This document shows, one piece after another, positions 8,638-18,681 of a stretch of 64,000 nucleotides of DNA (the first letter of the stretch is position 1; every line of letters begins with the position of its first letter). Below the pieces are notes generated by a model that saw nothing but the letters and a program-made list of their open reading frames with translations, was not told the origin of the DNA and did not search any database. This DNA comes from Morganella morganii (lineage in GTDB: Bacteria; Pseudomonadota; Gammaproteobacteria; Enterobacterales; Enterobacteriaceae), in contig NZ_NRQY01000001.1 of assembly GCF_003996855.1 (NCBI RefSeq), forward strand, positions 878,286 to 942,285, given 5' to 3'. The position numbers and the translations under genes are program-made.

Positions 8638-8952
8638 TCACCGCAACTTCATGGAGTTAATCACAACCTGTACACCCGGCACTTTGCGTGCGGTATTCAC
8701 TGCCAGGTTGGCTTCTTTCTCTGAAGAAACAAATCCGCTCAGCTGAACTTTACCTTTAAACGTTTCCACGCTGATCTGAGTGGATTTAATGCCTTTCTCA
8801 CCCAGCAGGGCTGTTTTTACTTTTGTTGTGATGACGGAATCATCAAAATAGCCCCCGGTCCCTTCACTGGTAGCACTCGGGGCACAGGCTGACAGAGTGA
8901 AAGCCATAAATATGACAACAAAAAATGAGGTGACCAGTTTCATGTACTTCAT
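8638..8952 (-). CDS. BON-domain lipoprotein
   Basis: Exported protein of 104 residues. The signal peptide ends in the lipobox FTLSAC, so a lipidated Cys is expected. One BON domain follows (about residues 38-104), with DSVITTKVKTALLG at its start and VPGVQVVINSMKL at its end. BON domains in OsmY and DolP bind phospholipid or stabilise envelopes; the role of this one is unknown. An AGGAG site 8 bases before 8952 decides the start. E. coli has yciEFG between ompW and trpA; this gene takes that place. Confidence 0.82.
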   Translation of the reverse strand: MKYMKLVTSFFVVIFMAFTLSACAPSATSEGTGGYFDDSVITTKVKTALLGEKGIKSTQISVETFKGKVQLSGFVSSEKEANLAVNTARKVPGVQVVINSMKLR

Positions 8953-9036
8953 TATGTTCTCCTTATTACCGGCACGGATCGCAGAATAATGTGTGCCTGA
9001 CCCTTTCAGTATTGATGAAAACCAAATGTTTCTCAA

Positions 9037-9066
9037 CAAAAAATAACCCGCGGTTAACAGCGGGTT
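9037..9066 (-). terminator. Terminator of the trp operon
   Basis: AACCCGC/GCGGGTT stem read on the minus strand, followed by ATTTTTTG, 11 bases after the trpA stop. Confidence 0.85.
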
Positions 9067-9076
9067 GGGTGAATAC

Positions 9077-9883
9077 TTATAATTGCGTTGCGTTTTTCAT
9101 TTTCTGCGTAAATTCCCGCAGTTTCTGACACATCACCGGCACATTATCCAGATTTGCGGCGATGATTTTTACCACAGCAGAGCCGGAAATTGCCCCCGCT
9201 GCGCCATTTCGCAGCGATTCCTGTACCTGTTCCGGTTCGGAAATCCCGAATCCCTGCACCGGCGGGGCGGCATTCAGTGCGGTCAGTTTTGCGGTCAGCG
9301 CAGCCAAGGATTTCTCCGCCCGTTTTTCCGCTCCTGTCACACCGGCACGGGAGAGCAGGTAGGTATACCCTTTCCCGGCGGCGGCAAGTGTCTCCAGTAA
9401 CTTATCATCCGCATCCGGCGGGCAGATAAAGACCGGTGCGATATTATTGGCCAGCGCGGCATCGCGGAACGGCTGAGATTCATGCAGCGGCACATCAGCG
9501 ATCAGCACAGAATCCGCACCGGCATTTGCCGCCGTTTCATAAAACTGCTCAATACCGTTGTGAAACACCAGGTTGGCATACATCAGCAATCCTACCGGCA
9601 GCTCCGGATATTTCGCGCGGATTTGTGCAATCAGTTCAAAGCAGCGCGCCGGGGTCATACCGGCGGCAAAGGCGCGGAGGTTGGCATCCTGAATCACCGG
9701 ACCGTCTGCCAGCGGATCAGAAAACGGAATGCCGATCTCCAGGGCATCGGCACCACCCGCCACCAGAGCATCAATAATTTGCAGAGAAACCTCAGCCGAC
9801 GGATCACCCAGGGTGACAAACGGGATAAACGCGCCCTGATTACGGGACTGCAAACGCTGAAAAAGTTGTTCATACCGGCTCAT
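9077..9883 (-). CDS. trpA: Tryptophan synthase alpha subunit
   Basis: TIM-barrel subunit of 268 residues that cleaves indole-3-glycerol phosphate to indole and glyceraldehyde 3-phosphate. Indole passes to TrpB in the alpha2-beta2 complex. The catalytic Glu lies in [18 protein letters not shown] and the catalytic Asp in [12 protein letters not shown], both intact. Its ATG overlaps the trpB stop (TGATG), so translation is probably coupled. Last gene of the operon. Confidence 0.97.
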   Translation of the reverse strand: MSRYEQLFQRLQSRNQGAFIPFVTLGDPSAEVSLQIIDALVAGGADALEIGIPFSDPLADGPVIQDANLRAFAAGMTPARCFELIAQIRAKYPELPVGLLMYANLVFHNGIEQFYETAANAGADSVLIADVPLHESQPFRDAALANNIAPVFICPPDADDKLLETLAAAGKGYTYLLSRAGVTGAEKRAEKSLAALTAKLTALNAAPPVQGFGISEPEQVQESLRNGAAGAISGSAVVKIIAANLDNVPVMCQKLREFTQKMKNATQL

Positions 9884-11073
9884 CAGAAATCACCTCTTGC
9901 TTTAAAAATATCATAAACAGTGAAAATATCTTTGTCTCCGCGACCGGAAATATTGACGATAAGAATTTGTTCTTTTCCCGGGTTTTCACGGATCATTTTC
10001 AGTGCGTGTGCCAGGGCATGGGAGGATTCCAGCGCCGGGATAATGCCTTCCTGACGGCTCAGCGTTTTAAATGCCTCAAGGGCCTCATCATCGGTGGCGG
10101 AGACATAATCTGCCCGGCCGATAGCATTCAGATACGCGTGCTGCGGCCCGACAGACGGGAAGTCCAGACCGGCGGAGATAGAGTAAGATTCCTCGATTTG
10201 ACCGTCTTCTGTCTGCATCATCGGCGATTTCATACCGAAATAGATACCAATACGGCCATGTTTGAGCGGCGCGCCGTGCTCGCCGGTTTCAATGCCGTGA
10301 CCGGCCGGTTCGACGCCGATCAGTGCGACGGATTCATCGGGAATAAACCCGGCGAAGGCACCGATGGCATTTGAGCCGCCGCCGATACAGGCGATCACCG
10401 CATCCGGCAGACGACCTTCACGGGTGAGGATCTGGGCGCGGGCTTCATCACCAATCATGCGCTGAAATTCACGGACAATGGTCGGGTACGGATGCGGGCC
10501 CGCTGCGGTGCCTAATAAATAGTGAGCACAGTCATAATTGCCGCTCCAGTCGCGCAGCGCCTCGTTACAGGCATCTTTCAGGGTGGCGGAACCGCTGTGC
10601 ACCGGAATGACTTCTGCGCCCATCAGCCGCATACGGAACACATTCGGAGACTGACGTTCCACGTCTTTCGCCCCCATATAAACACGGCATTTTAGGCCGA
10701 GCAGCGCACTGGCCAGTGCGGCTGCCACGCCGTGCTGACCGGCACCGGTTTCGGCAATAATTTCTGTTTTACCCATTCGTTTTGCCAGCAGTGCCTGGCC
10801 GAGTACCTGGTTGGTTTTGTGCGCGCCGCCGTGCAGTAAATCTTCGCGTTTCAGGTACAGTTTGGTTTTGCTGCCTGCTGTCAGGTTTTTGCACAGTGTC
10901 AGAGCCGTCGGGCGTCCGGCGTAGTTTTGCAGCAGATCGGTAAATTCACGCTGAAACTCCGGGTCCGCCTGAGCAGCAATAAAGGCATCTTCGAGCTGAT
11001 CGAGCGCCGGGATTAAAATCTGCGGCACAAACTGCCCGCCGAATTCACCAAAGTAGGGATTTAATTTACTCAT
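9883..11073 (-). CDS. trpB: Tryptophan synthase beta subunit
   Basis: PLP-dependent enzyme of 396 residues (E. coli 397) that joins indole and L-serine to tryptophan. The PLP Lys is in [12 protein letters not shown] and the phosphate-binding loop is [18 protein letters not shown] contains the catalytic Glu region. Thirty-two bases separate it from trpC upstream; it overlaps trpA by one base downstream. Confidence 0.97.
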   Translation of the reverse strand: MSKLNPYFGEFGGQFVPQILIPALDQLEDAFIAAQADPEFQREFTDLLQNYAGRPTALTLCKNLTAGSKTKLYLKREDLLHGGAHKTNQVLGQALLAKRMGKTEIIAETGAGQHGVAAALASALLGLKCRVYMGAKDVERQSPNVFRMRLMGAEVIPVHSGSATLKDACNEALRDWSGNYDCAHYLLGTAAGPHPYPTIVREFQRMIGDEARAQILTREGRLPDAVIACIGGGSNAIGAFAGFIPDESVALIGVEPAGHGIETGEHGAPLKHGRIGIYFGMKSPMMQTEDGQIEESYSISAGLDFPSVGPQHAYLNAIGRADYVSATDDEALEAFKTLSRQEGIIPALESSHALAHALKMIRENPGKEQILIVNISGRGDKDIFTVYDIFKARGDF

Positions 11074-11105
11074 TGTGTTCTGATCCTTTTTCTTTTCAGT
11101 CGTAG

Positions 11106-12473
11106 TCAGGCAACTTTCTGATGTAATTGATTAAATATTTTACGAAGCTTTTCTGCATCTTTAATACCGGGGGCGGACTCGGCACCGGAGTTAAAATCCA
11201 GCCCAGCAGCACCGGAAGCGGCAGCGGAGACACAGTTTTCCGCATTCAGTCCGCCCGCAAGGGTAAAGGGCACCGGCAGTGAAGAGGGCAATGTCTGCCA
11301 GTTGAAGGTCTGCCCGGTGCCGCCTTTGCCGTTATCCAGCACCAGGCGCACCACGCCGTCCGGAACAGTGATGTCCGCACCGTGCGACATATCCAGTGCT
11401 TTCCAGATCTCACACGCCGCTGGGAGATGCAGGCGCAGCAGCGCGATATCATGTTCATCTTCATCACCGTGTAACTGAACCGCATGCAGTTTCAGGCGGC
11501 GGGCAATGGCGGCGATATCTGCCGGGTCATGGTTACGGAATACGCCGACATACGCCAGCGGTGCACCGCGCATCACATCTGCTGCCTGAGCCTCATCCAC
11601 ATAACGCGGCGATTTGCTGACAAAAATCAGTCCGCCGAAAGTGGCTCCGGCGTCATAGGCGGCGCGGGCATCTGCTGCGCGGGTCAGTCCGCAGACTTTG
11701 TGCCCGCCGTAAATCAGGCGGCGGATAGCCGTGTCCAGATCCGGCTGCGCCATAATGGCACTGCCGATCAGAAATCCGTCAGCATGGGGGCGCAACTCAC
11801 GGATATGCTGATGCGTGGTAATGCCGGATTCACTGATAATAATACGGTCAGCGGGAATGTGCGGGGCAAAATCCGCAGTCCGGCGGCGGTCAATGGAGAG
11901 GTCGCGCAGATCCCGGTTATTAATGCCGATAACCTGAGCATCCAGGGCAACAGCACGGCTCAGTTCCTCTTCAGTACTGACTTCTGTCAGCACCCCCATA
12001 TTGAGGGAGTGTGCCAGTGTTGACAGCGAGTGATAGTCCGCATCATTCAGGACAGAGAGCATCAGCAGAATGGCATCCGCACCGTAGTGGCGGGCGAGAT
12101 ACACCTGATAAGAATCAATAATAAAATCTTTGCACAAGACCGGCTGTGTGATCAGTGCGCGCACCTGCCGCAGATAGTCATGTTGCCCCTGAAAATATTT
12201 CTCGTCAGTGAGTACAGAGACTGCTGTGGCATACGGCGCATAGGCTGCCGCGATTTCACTGAGGTTAAAATCCTGACGGATAAGCCCTTTCGACGGAGAG
12301 GCTTTTTTGCACTCCAGAATAAACGCAGTTTCCGCATCGCGCAGTGCCTGATAAAAATTCCGGTCACTCAGCGGAAGATCATTCGCGAAACTCAGCAGCG
12401 GCTCCTGTTTCTTCCGTGCAACCAGGGAAATACGTTTGTCATTTACAATCTGTTCTAATACGGTGCCTTTCAT
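11106..12473 (-). CDS. trpC: Bifunctional indole-3-glycerol phosphate synthase / phosphoribosylanthranilate isomerase
   Basis: Fused TrpC-TrpF of 455 residues (E. coli 453). The N-terminal half (about 1-255) is indole-3-glycerol phosphate synthase with [16 protein letters not shown] and [17 protein letters not shown]. The C-terminal half (256-455) is phosphoribosylanthranilate isomerase, beginning KVCGLTR and ending with [16 protein letters not shown]. Both active sites look complete. It begins 3 bases after trpD. Confidence 0.97.
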   Translation of the reverse strand: MKGTVLEQIVNDKRISLVARKKQEPLLSFANDLPLSDRNFYQALRDAETAFILECKKASPSKGLIRQDFNLSEIAAAYAPYATAVSVLTDEKYFQGQHDYLRQVRALITQPVLCKDFIIDSYQVYLARHYGADAILLMLSVLNDADYHSLSTLAHSLNMGVLTEVSTEEELSRAVALDAQVIGINNRDLRDLSIDRRRTADFAPHIPADRIIISESGITTHQHIRELRPHADGFLIGSAIMAQPDLDTAIRRLIYGGHKVCGLTRAADARAAYDAGATFGGLIFVSKSPRYVDEAQAADVMRGAPLAYVGVFRNHDPADIAAIARRLKLHAVQLHGDEDEHDIALLRLHLPAACEIWKALDMSHGADITVPDGVVRLVLDNGKGGTGQTFNWQTLPSSLPVPFTLAGGLNAENCVSAAASGAAGLDFNSGAESAPGIKDAEKLRKIFNQLHQKVA

Positions 12474-12476
12474 GGT

Positions 12477-13475
12477 TTATCCTCTCGCGGCCAGGGCGGT
12501 GACGTGCTCAAAGGCGTTACCACTGCGGATCATTGCCAGCGCGTGCTGCGCATTGTCCTGTAAGTCTTCGTTATCATTGAGTTTCATCAGCAGGGCGACA
12601 TTGGCGGCCACGGCGTGACTCTGTGCTGCGGTGCCTTCTCCCTGCAATAACCGGGTCAGCAGCTGACGGTTTTCTTCCGGGGTGCCGCCGCGCAGTTCCT
12701 GCATGTTGTAACCCGGCAGGCCGAAATCATCTGTGGTCAGGCGGTATTCGCGGATCTCGCCGTTATGCAGTTCGGCAACCTGTGTCGGCGCATGCAGGGA
12801 AACTTCATCCATCCCGCCGCTGTGCACCACGGCGGCACGCTGGTAACCGAGGACTTTCAGGGTTTCCGCGACAGGGCGGATCAGTGCCGGGCTGTACACG
12901 CCGATCAGGGCAACCGGCGGACGGGCCGGGTTGATCAGCGGCCCGAGGACATTAAATAAGGTGCGGGTTTTCAGCTGCTGACGCACCGGCGCGGCGAAAC
13001 GGAAACCGTCGTGATAGTGCGGGGCAAACAGAAAACAGACACCAACATCATCCAGTGCGCTGCGGGACACATCCGCCGGGGTATCCAGCGCGATCCCGAA
13101 GGCATTCAGTAAATCAGAAGAGCCGGTTTTGCTTGAGACACTGCGGCTGCCGTGTTTGGCGACTTTGATCCCGCAGGCCGCTGCCACAAAAGCACTGGCT
13201 GTGGAGATATTGATACTGTCGGAGGCATCACCGCCGGTACCGACAATATCACTGAAACGGTAGTCCGGACGCGGGAAAGCGCGGGCATTGTTCAGACAGG
13301 CCTGGGCTGCACCGGCGATTTCATCCGGCTGCTCACCGCGCATTTTCATACTGATCAGCGCCGCCGCCAGCTGGGTTTCACTCAGTTCTCCCCGGATAAT
13401 CGCGGAAAATAATTCCCGGCTTTCCGCCAGGGTAAGTGCTTCACCCCGGTAAAGTTTTTCAAATAACATTTGCAT
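12477..13475 (-). CDS. trpD: Anthranilate phosphoribosyltransferase
   Basis: Enzyme of 332 residues that transfers phosphoribosyl from PRPP to anthranilate. The glycine-rich PRPP loop [17 protein letters not shown] and [19 protein letters not shown] are intact. In E. coli this domain is fused behind the TrpG glutaminase; here it is a separate gene 45 bases after trpG, as in Serratia. Confidence 0.96.
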   Translation of the reverse strand: MQMLFEKLYRGEALTLAESRELFSAIIRGELSETQLAAALISMKMRGEQPDEIAGAAQACLNNARAFPRPDYRFSDIVGTGGDASDSINISTASAFVAAACGIKVAKHGSRSVSSKTGSSDLLNAFGIALDTPADVSRSALDDVGVCFLFAPHYHDGFRFAAPVRQQLKTRTLFNVLGPLINPARPPVALIGVYSPALIRPVAETLKVLGYQRAAVVHSGGMDEVSLHAPTQVAELHNGEIREYRLTTDDFGLPGYNMQELRGGTPEENRQLLTRLLQGEGTAAQSHAVAANVALLMKLNDNEDLQDNAQHALAMIRSGNAFEHVTALAARG

Positions 13476-13520
13476 CTCTCTGTTCCTTAATCTGTTTTTT
13501 TATCTGTTTTTCAGGTTGAG

Positions 13521-14099
13521 TTATGCCTGTGCCCACGCCAGGGTATTGGCCAGCAGGGTCGCGCCGTCCGGTGTCAGGACGGATTCGGGGTGAAATTGTA
13601 AGCCGCAGATTTTGTCCTGTTCATGGCGGACGGCCATCACAATGTTGTCGCTGGTGGCGCACACGGTCAGGGCTTCCGGGATAATTTCCGCTGCCAGCGA
13701 GTGATAGCGTGCGACTTTCATCGGGTTCGGCAGACCGGAGAACATAGATTGCTCATCGTGGTGCAGCTGACTCGCTTTGCCGTGAAGCACCACACCGGCG
13801 TGGCTGACTTTGCCGCCGTAAGCTTCCACAATCGCCTGATGGCCGAGACAAATGCCGATCACCGGATAACGTCCTCTGACGCGGCTCAGCACTTCCGGCT
13901 GGCATCCGGCATCTGCCGGTTTTCTGGGACCCGGCGAGAGTACCAGCACCGGATTCTTCATGGTTTCCAGTGCGGAAAGAATAACGTCTGCCGGAACCCG
14001 GTTACGGTAAATCACCACCTGATGTCCCTGAGCACGGAACTGATCAGCCAGGTTATAGGTAAAGGAATCGACATTATCGAGCAGTAAAATATCAGCCAT
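13521..14099 (-). CDS. trpG: Anthranilate synthase component II (glutamine amidotransferase)
   Basis: Class I glutaminase of 192 residues that supplies ammonia to TrpE. The nucleophile Cys is in [15 protein letters not shown], and the His-Glu pair is in [12 protein letters not shown]. It is a free-standing subunit, not fused to TrpD. Its ATG overlaps the trpE stop (TGATG), typical of coupled, equimolar synthesis of the two subunits. Confidence 0.96.
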   Translation of the reverse strand: MADILLLDNVDSFTYNLADQFRAQGHQVVIYRNRVPADVILSALETMKNPVLVLSPGPRKPADAGCQPEVLSRVRGRYPVIGICLGHQAIVEAYGGKVSHAGVVLHGKASQLHHDEQSMFSGLPNPMKVARYHSLAAEIIPEALTVCATSDNIVMAVRHEQDKICGLQFHPESVLTPDGATLLANTLAWAQA

Positions 14100-15649
14100 C
14101 AGAATGTCTCCTCTGCATGATGGGCGCGGGTGATGGCGCGGATCACCGCGCGGGCTTTGTTGCGGTTTTCATCAGCTTCCGCCTGCGGGTCGGAATCCAG
14201 CACCACACCGCCGCCGGCCTGTACTGTGGCAATGCCGTTTTCCACATAGGCAGAACGGATGACGATGCAGGTATCAAAGGTGGTATCGCCGCGGAAATAG
14301 CCGACTGCGCCGCCATAGCTGCCGCGGCGGACTTTCTCTGCCTGTGCAATCAGTTCCATTGCGCGGACTTTTGGTGCGCCGGTGAGTGTACCCATGTTCA
14401 TGCAGGCCTGATAGGCATGAAAAATATCAAGGTCACCACGTAATTCGCCGGTGACACGGGATACCAGATGCATAACAAAGGCATAGCGATCCACTTTGGT
14501 CAGTTCCGCCACACTGCGGCTGCCGGGACGACAGATACGGGCGAGGTCATTACGGGCCAGATCAACCAGCATAAAGTGCTCGGCCAGCTCTTTCTGATCC
14601 GTGCGCAGATCCAGCTCCAGACGACTGTCTTTATCCGCATCCACCGAACCGTCCGCTGACAGACCGCGCGGACGGGTGCCTGCAATCGGGTAAATTTCAA
14701 TCTGACGGGTTACCGGGTCATATTTCAGGGCGCTTTCCGGTGATGCGCCGAACAGGGTGAAATCCGCATCCTGCATAAAGAACAGATAAGGACTCGGGTT
14801 ACGGGTTTTCAGTTCACGGTAAGCGGCCATCGGGGACGGACACGGCAGCTGAAAACGGCGTGACGGCACGACCTGGAAAATATCACCCTGAACGATGGAC
14901 TGTTTTAACTGATTCACAATAGTACAAAAATCAGTATCTGAATGTGACGTTGTCACGCTGATATCCACCGGAGCAACAGCGGCAAAACCGGTCACCGGCT
15001 GTACCAGAGCAGTTAATACCTGCTGATGCTGTGCTGTCAGCCGGGCCTGTTCTGCGGCATCCGCCGTAAATGTCAGCGTGACGAGTTCGCTGGTCTGCTG
15101 TTGATGGTCAATGGTCAGCAGCGTTTCTGCGAGATAAAAACAGTAGTCCGGGCAACTGTTGGTGCGCTCAACCGCCGGCAGTGCTTCAAAGGCGGCGACC
15201 AGGTCATAGCTGAACAATCCGCCGCAGAACAAGGCGTGTCGGTCTTCCGCCTGTGACGGCAGATTCATCAGGGTACGCAGCACATCAAAGACAGAGGCGG
15301 CGCGCAGACGGGTATCTTCATCCGCATGGGCGGCCGGTGCAGTAAAATGTAGTGTCAGCGTGTTCCCGCTGATTGTTCCGGCGGACAGGCGATCCTGTAA
15401 TACCGGCAGCAGCGCCGCGCCGTTGGCGGTCAGGGCTTCGGCGGTCACGGTGTGCCCGGTGCAGCGGATACGCAATGCACTGTGCAGCACCAGCATGCTT
15501 TTTAAATTTGCTCTGGACGCGATTTCGGCGGATTCTAATAACAGCGTTGCAGGACGCTGTGCACAAAGTGCGGTAAATACCGCCGCCGGGTCGGGCTGAT
15601 AAGCCGGATAATCTGTCCGGATGTGTTGTTTGAAAATCGTGCTGACCAT
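14099..15649 (-). CDS. trpE: Anthranilate synthase component I
   Basis: Chorismate-utilising enzyme of 516 residues (E. coli 520) that makes anthranilate from chorismate with TrpG. The feedback-inhibition element [10 protein letters not shown] is present near residue 35, and the C-terminal domain has [27 protein letters not shown] and [18 protein letters not shown]. An open frame continues upstream through the attenuator, but the ATG at 15649 with AAGG upstream matches the E. coli length and is chosen. Confidence 0.96.
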   Translation of the reverse strand: MVSTIFKQHIRTDYPAYQPDPAAVFTALCAQRPATLLLESAEIASRANLKSMLVLHSALRIRCTGHTVTAEALTANGAALLPVLQDRLSAGTISGNTLTLHFTAPAAHADEDTRLRAASVFDVLRTLMNLPSQAEDRHALFCGGLFSYDLVAAFEALPAVERTNSCPDYCFYLAETLLTIDHQQQTSELVTLTFTADAAEQARLTAQHQQVLTALVQPVTGFAAVAPVDISVTTSHSDTDFCTIVNQLKQSIVQGDIFQVVPSRRFQLPCPSPMAAYRELKTRNPSPYLFFMQDADFTLFGASPESALKYDPVTRQIEIYPIAGTRPRGLSADGSVDADKDSRLELDLRTDQKELAEHFMLVDLARNDLARICRPGSRSVAELTKVDRYAFVMHLVSRVTGELRGDLDIFHAYQACMNMGTLTGAPKVRAMELIAQAEKVRRGSYGGAVGYFRGDTTFDTCIVIRSAYVENGIATVQAGGGVVLDSDPQAEADENRNKARAVIRAITRAHHAEETF

Positions 15650-15682
15650 AATAATTACCTTGCTATGTGAATTTTTCGCCAT

Positions 15683-15709
15683 AAAAAAACCCGCCTCGGG
15701 GGCGGGTTC
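15683..15709 (-). terminator. trp attenuator terminator
   Basis: AACCCGCC pairs with GGCGGGTT (15688-15707) and is followed on the minus strand by seven T residues. It lies between trpL and trpE, where the regulatory 3:4 hairpin of trp attenuation is expected. Confidence 0.9.
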
Positions 15710-15728
15710 TGTGCTCTGGTACAGCCGG

Positions 15729-15809
15729 TTAACTGACATGCACGCACAACCATTCCGCCCGACGGGAAAGATTGCGCCACCAACGATTGTTCAGTTTGTG
15801 CATGTTCAT
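15729..15809 (-). CDS. trpL: trp operon leader peptide
   Basis: A 26-codon ORF begins MNMHKLNNRWWRNLSR and has a further Trp at codon 20. CTAAGGA gives a good ribosome site. Tandem Trp codons followed by the attenuator stem are the signature of a trp leader. The ribosome stalls at WW when charged tRNA-Trp is scarce and allows the antiterminator to form. The peptide is longer than the 14-residue E. coli leader; a start at the second Met is also possible. Confidence 0.87.
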   Translation of the reverse strand: MNMHKLNNRWWRNLSRRAEWLCVHVS

Positions 15810-15854
15810 GGGATGTCCTTAGTATAAACAGTGATTACAGATAACTCGCTCTGT

Positions 15855-15888
15855 GTACTAGTTAACTAGATCGCGATTGGTGTGTCAA
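15855..15888 (-). promoter_or_regulatory. trp promoter with TrpR operator
   Basis: On the minus strand TTGACA (15888-15883) and TTAACT (15865-15860) are 17 bases apart, the same hexamers and spacing as the E. coli trp promoter. The palindrome around ACTAGTTAACTAG (15857-15869) covers the -10 element and is a near-consensus TrpR operator. Confidence 0.92.
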
Positions 15889-15964
15889 GGCTTTTTGTGG
15901 AATACTGTGCTGCCCGCAAAAAGGCGGGTTAAACACAGCATTGTCAGAACAGAAGGGAAACGCG

Positions 15965-16834
15965 ATGGAGCCGGAGAATACAGGTATTGACCTGTCGTGC
16001 TATGATTTACACAGCCATACCACTGCGTCAGACGGCATGCTGACACCGGAGCAGTTACTGGACAGAGCCGTTGAGATGGGCGTGACCGTGCTGGCGATTA
16101 CCGATCACGACACCACGGATGCACTTCCGGCGGCACATCATTATCAGCAGACGAATAATTTACCGCTGACAGTGATTAATGGTGTTGAAATATCAACGCT
16201 TTGGGAACATCATGAGATTCATATTGTCGGGCTGAATATTGATATTACGCATCCGGCAATGACAGAATTACTGGCGCAGCAGTCAGCACGGCGCCGGGCA
16301 CGCGGTATGCTTATCAGTGAACGGCTGGCAAAGGCCGGGATTGAAGGCACCTGGGAAGAGGCGAATGAAATGGCACAGGGCGGTGAAGTTACCCGCGGAC
16401 ATTTCGCCCGGGTATTGATTGCCCGTGGTGTGGAACCGACTATTCCGAAAGTGTTCAAACGCTATCTCGCCCGTAACAAAACCGGTTATGTGCCGCCGCA
16501 GTGGTGTGATATCCCCGATGCAGTGCAGGCTATTCATGCCGCCGGCGGACAGGCGGTGCTGGCACATCCCGGACGTTATGATTTATCCGCCAAGTGGCTT
16601 AAGCGCCTGTGTGATTTCTTTAAACAGGCCGGGGGCGATGCTATGGAAGTGGCACAGTGTCAGCAGGCCCCTGATGAGCGCCGGACACTGGCACAGTATG
16701 CCGTGACGTACGGATTAAAAGCTTCCCAGGGCTCCGATTTTCATCAGCCGTGTTCGTGGATAGAACTGGGCCGTAAATTGTGGTTGCCGGGTGATGTGAT
16801 ACCAATCTGGCAGGATTGGTCATTGAAGGATTAA
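15965..16834 (+). CDS. rnm: PHP-domain 5'-3' exoribonuclease RNase AM
   Basis: PHP metallo-phosphoesterase of 289 residues (E. coli YciV/Rnm 293). Metal ligands are visible in DLHSHTTASDG, ITDHDTTDALP and ASQGSDFHQP. The E. coli enzyme trims 5' ends of 5S, 16S and 23S rRNA and degrades pAp-type nucleotides. The ATG at 15965 follows GAAGGGAAA and is preferred to an in-frame TTG at 15941. Divergent from trpL, and followed by yciO after 13 bases, as in E. coli. Confidence 0.93.
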   Translation: MEPENTGIDLSCYDLHSHTTASDGMLTPEQLLDRAVEMGVTVLAITDHDTTDALPAAHHYQQTNNLPLTVINGVEISTLWEHHEIHIVGLNIDITHPAMTELLAQQSARRRARGMLISERLAKAGIEGTWEEANEMAQGGEVTRGHFARVLIARGVEPTIPKVFKRYLARNKTGYVPPQWCDIPDAVQAIHAAGGQAVLAHPGRYDLSAKWLKRLCDFFKQAGGDAMEVAQCQQAPDERRTLAQYAVTYGLKASQGSDFHQPCSWIELGRKLWLPGDVIPIWQDWSLKD

Positions 16835-16847
16835 CAGAGGAAACAAC

Positions 16848-17468
16848 ATGGGGCAGATGTTTTATATCCATCCGGATAACCCGCAGGCACGCCTGATTAA
16901 CCAGAGTGTGGACATCTTTAATAAAGGCGGTGTGGTGATTTACCCGACCGATTCCGGTTATGCCATCGGCTGCCGCCTGGAAGATAAAGACGCGTTACAG
17001 CGGATCTGCCGCCTGCGTCAGATAGACAGCAATCATAACTTTACCCTGATGTGCCGTGATTTATCGGATATCTCCACGTATGCGCATGTGGATAATACGG
17101 TATTCCGTTTAATCAAAAATAATACACCGGGTAATTACACCTTTATTCTGCGGGCGACCAAAGAAGTGCCGCGCCGTCTGATGAGTGAAAAACGCAAAAC
17201 CATTGGTCTGCGTATTCCGTCAAATCCGATTGCGATGGATTTGCTTGCCGCAATGGGGCAGCCGCTGATGTCTGCCAGTCTGATTCTGCCGGGTAATGAT
17301 TTTGCGGAATCTGATCCGGAAGAAATTAATGACACCCTGGGTAAGCAGGTGGATTTGGTGATCCACGGTGGTTATATCGGCCAGCAGCCGACCACGGTGA
17401 TTGATCTGACTGACGACGTACCTGTAGTGGTGCGTGAAGGAACCGGAGATGTAACGCCGTTCCGGTGA
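16848..17468 (+). CDS. yciO: YrdC/Sua5-family protein YciO
   Basis: Protein of 206 residues with a single YrdC fold. The nucleotide-binding segment KGGVVIYPTDSGYAIGC and TVIDLTDDVPVVVREGTGD near the end are family marks. Relatives TsaC and Sua5 make threonylcarbamoyl-AMP for tRNA t6A; YciO is a paralogue with weak or different activity. It is probably co-transcribed with rnm. Confidence 0.93.
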   Translation: MGQMFYIHPDNPQARLINQSVDIFNKGGVVIYPTDSGYAIGCRLEDKDALQRICRLRQIDSNHNFTLMCRDLSDISTYAHVDNTVFRLIKNNTPGNYTFILRATKEVPRRLMSEKRKTIGLRIPSNPIAMDLLAAMGQPLMSASLILPGNDFAESDPEEINDTLGKQVDLVIHGGYIGQQPTTVIDLTDDVPVVVREGTGDVTPFR

Positions 17469-17579
17469 CCGCCATGTGCGTCACATGTGTAAAATGCGTT
17501 AGCGCCGTGCATTAACCTGTGTATAATGCTGCGGTTGATTTTTATGACGCCTGTGAAAGGCGACAGCAGAGGGTGCTCA

Positions 17580-18512
17580 ATGAGCCAGAAAACAGAAAAG
17601 TTACAGAAGGTGTTAGCGCATGCAGGGCATGGCTCACGCCGGGAAATTGAAGGACACATCGAAGCGGGACGTATCTCGGTTGATGGCAAAACCGCCACAC
17701 TGGGTGACCGTATCGATGTTAATACCAATGCTAAAATCCGCCTCGACGGCCGGATTTTAGGTATCAAAGATGCACAGAAAAATCCGTGCCGTGTGCTGGC
17801 GTATTATAAGCCGGAAGGCGAATTGTGTACCCGCCACGACCCGGACGGTCGTCCGACAGTCTTTGATCGTCTGCCGCGCATTCAGGGAACCCGCTGGATT
17901 GCGGTCGGCCGCCTGGATGTGAATACCAGCGGCTTGCTGCTGTTCACGACAGACGGGGAACTGGCAAACCGCCTGATGCACCCGAGTCGTGAAGTGGAGC
18001 GTGAATATGCGGTCCGCGTTTTCGGTGAAGTGGATGATGCCAAACGCAATCAGCTGCTCAAGGGTGTTCAGCTGGAAGATGGCCCGGCCTCGTTCCGTTC
18101 ACTGAAATTCAAGGGCGGGGAAGGTATCAACCAGTGGTTTAATGTGTCGCTGACAGAGGGCCGTAACCGCGAAGTCCGCCGGATGTGGGAAGCGGTCGGT
18201 GTGCAGGTCAGCCGCCTGATCCGTGTCCGCTATGGTGATATCGATCTGCCTAAAGCACTGCCGCGCGGTGGCTGGGTGGAACTGAACCTGGATAAAACCA
18301 ATTATCTGCGCGAACTGGTGGGACTGTCGCCGGAAACCACCACTAAGGTTTCTGTGGAAAGTGATAAACGCCGGATCAAAGCCAATCAGATCCGCCGTGC
18401 AGTAAAGCGTCACTCACAGGTAGGCACTACCGCATCAAAACGCAATTCCGGACGTCCGTCATCAACCCGTCAGGGCACCGGAAATACACAGAAACGCCGT
18501 ACCGGTAAATAA
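17580..18512 (+). CDS. rluB: 23S rRNA pseudouridine(2605) synthase RluB
   Basis: Pseudouridine synthase of 310 residues. An N-terminal S4 RNA-binding domain ([18 protein letters not shown]) is followed by the RsuA-type catalytic domain with the nucleophile Asp in [14 protein letters not shown]. The basic C-terminal tail ([15 protein letters not shown]) is typical of RluB. It modifies U2605 of 23S rRNA. GAGGG precedes the ATG at 17580. A TATAAT at 17522-17527 is a candidate -10 for its own promoter. In E. coli btuR follows; here it does not. Confidence 0.94.
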   Translation: MSQKTEKLQKVLAHAGHGSRREIEGHIEAGRISVDGKTATLGDRIDVNTNAKIRLDGRILGIKDAQKNPCRVLAYYKPEGELCTRHDPDGRPTVFDRLPRIQGTRWIAVGRLDVNTSGLLLFTTDGELANRLMHPSREVEREYAVRVFGEVDDAKRNQLLKGVQLEDGPASFRSLKFKGGEGINQWFNVSLTEGRNREVRRMWEAVGVQVSRLIRVRYGDIDLPKALPRGGWVELNLDKTNYLRELVGLSPETTTKVSVESDKRRIKANQIRRAVKRHSQVGTTASKRNSGRPSSTRQGTGNTQKRRTGK

Positions 18513-18547
18513 TAATATAGTTACGTAAACCGGTATCCGCTTTTATA

Positions 18548-18583
18548 AACGTCCTGAGCCTAAAGCCCGGGACGTTTTTTTTT
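18548..18583 (+). terminator. Terminator of rluB
   Basis: ACGTCC...GGGACGT stem with an inner GAGC/GC section, followed by nine T residues. Confidence 0.85.
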
Positions 18584-18681
18584 ACAGGGATCATGCAAAT
18601 ACCTGCGGTGTGGGTTAAAATAATTAAACCAGTATTTCCCGCCGGTGAATGACCGGAAAACAGAGATATATCTGCGAGGAG

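Noticed and set aside
15650..15739. Upstream extension of the trpE frame through the attenuator
   Set aside because: The extension has no ribosome site, would overlap the terminator hairpin, and is absent from TrpE proteins; the ATG at 15649 fits.
17473..17487. Palindrome CATGTG-CGT-CACATG between yciO and rluB
   Set aside because: It is too short and too common in form to assign to a regulator, and it lacks a T run for termination.
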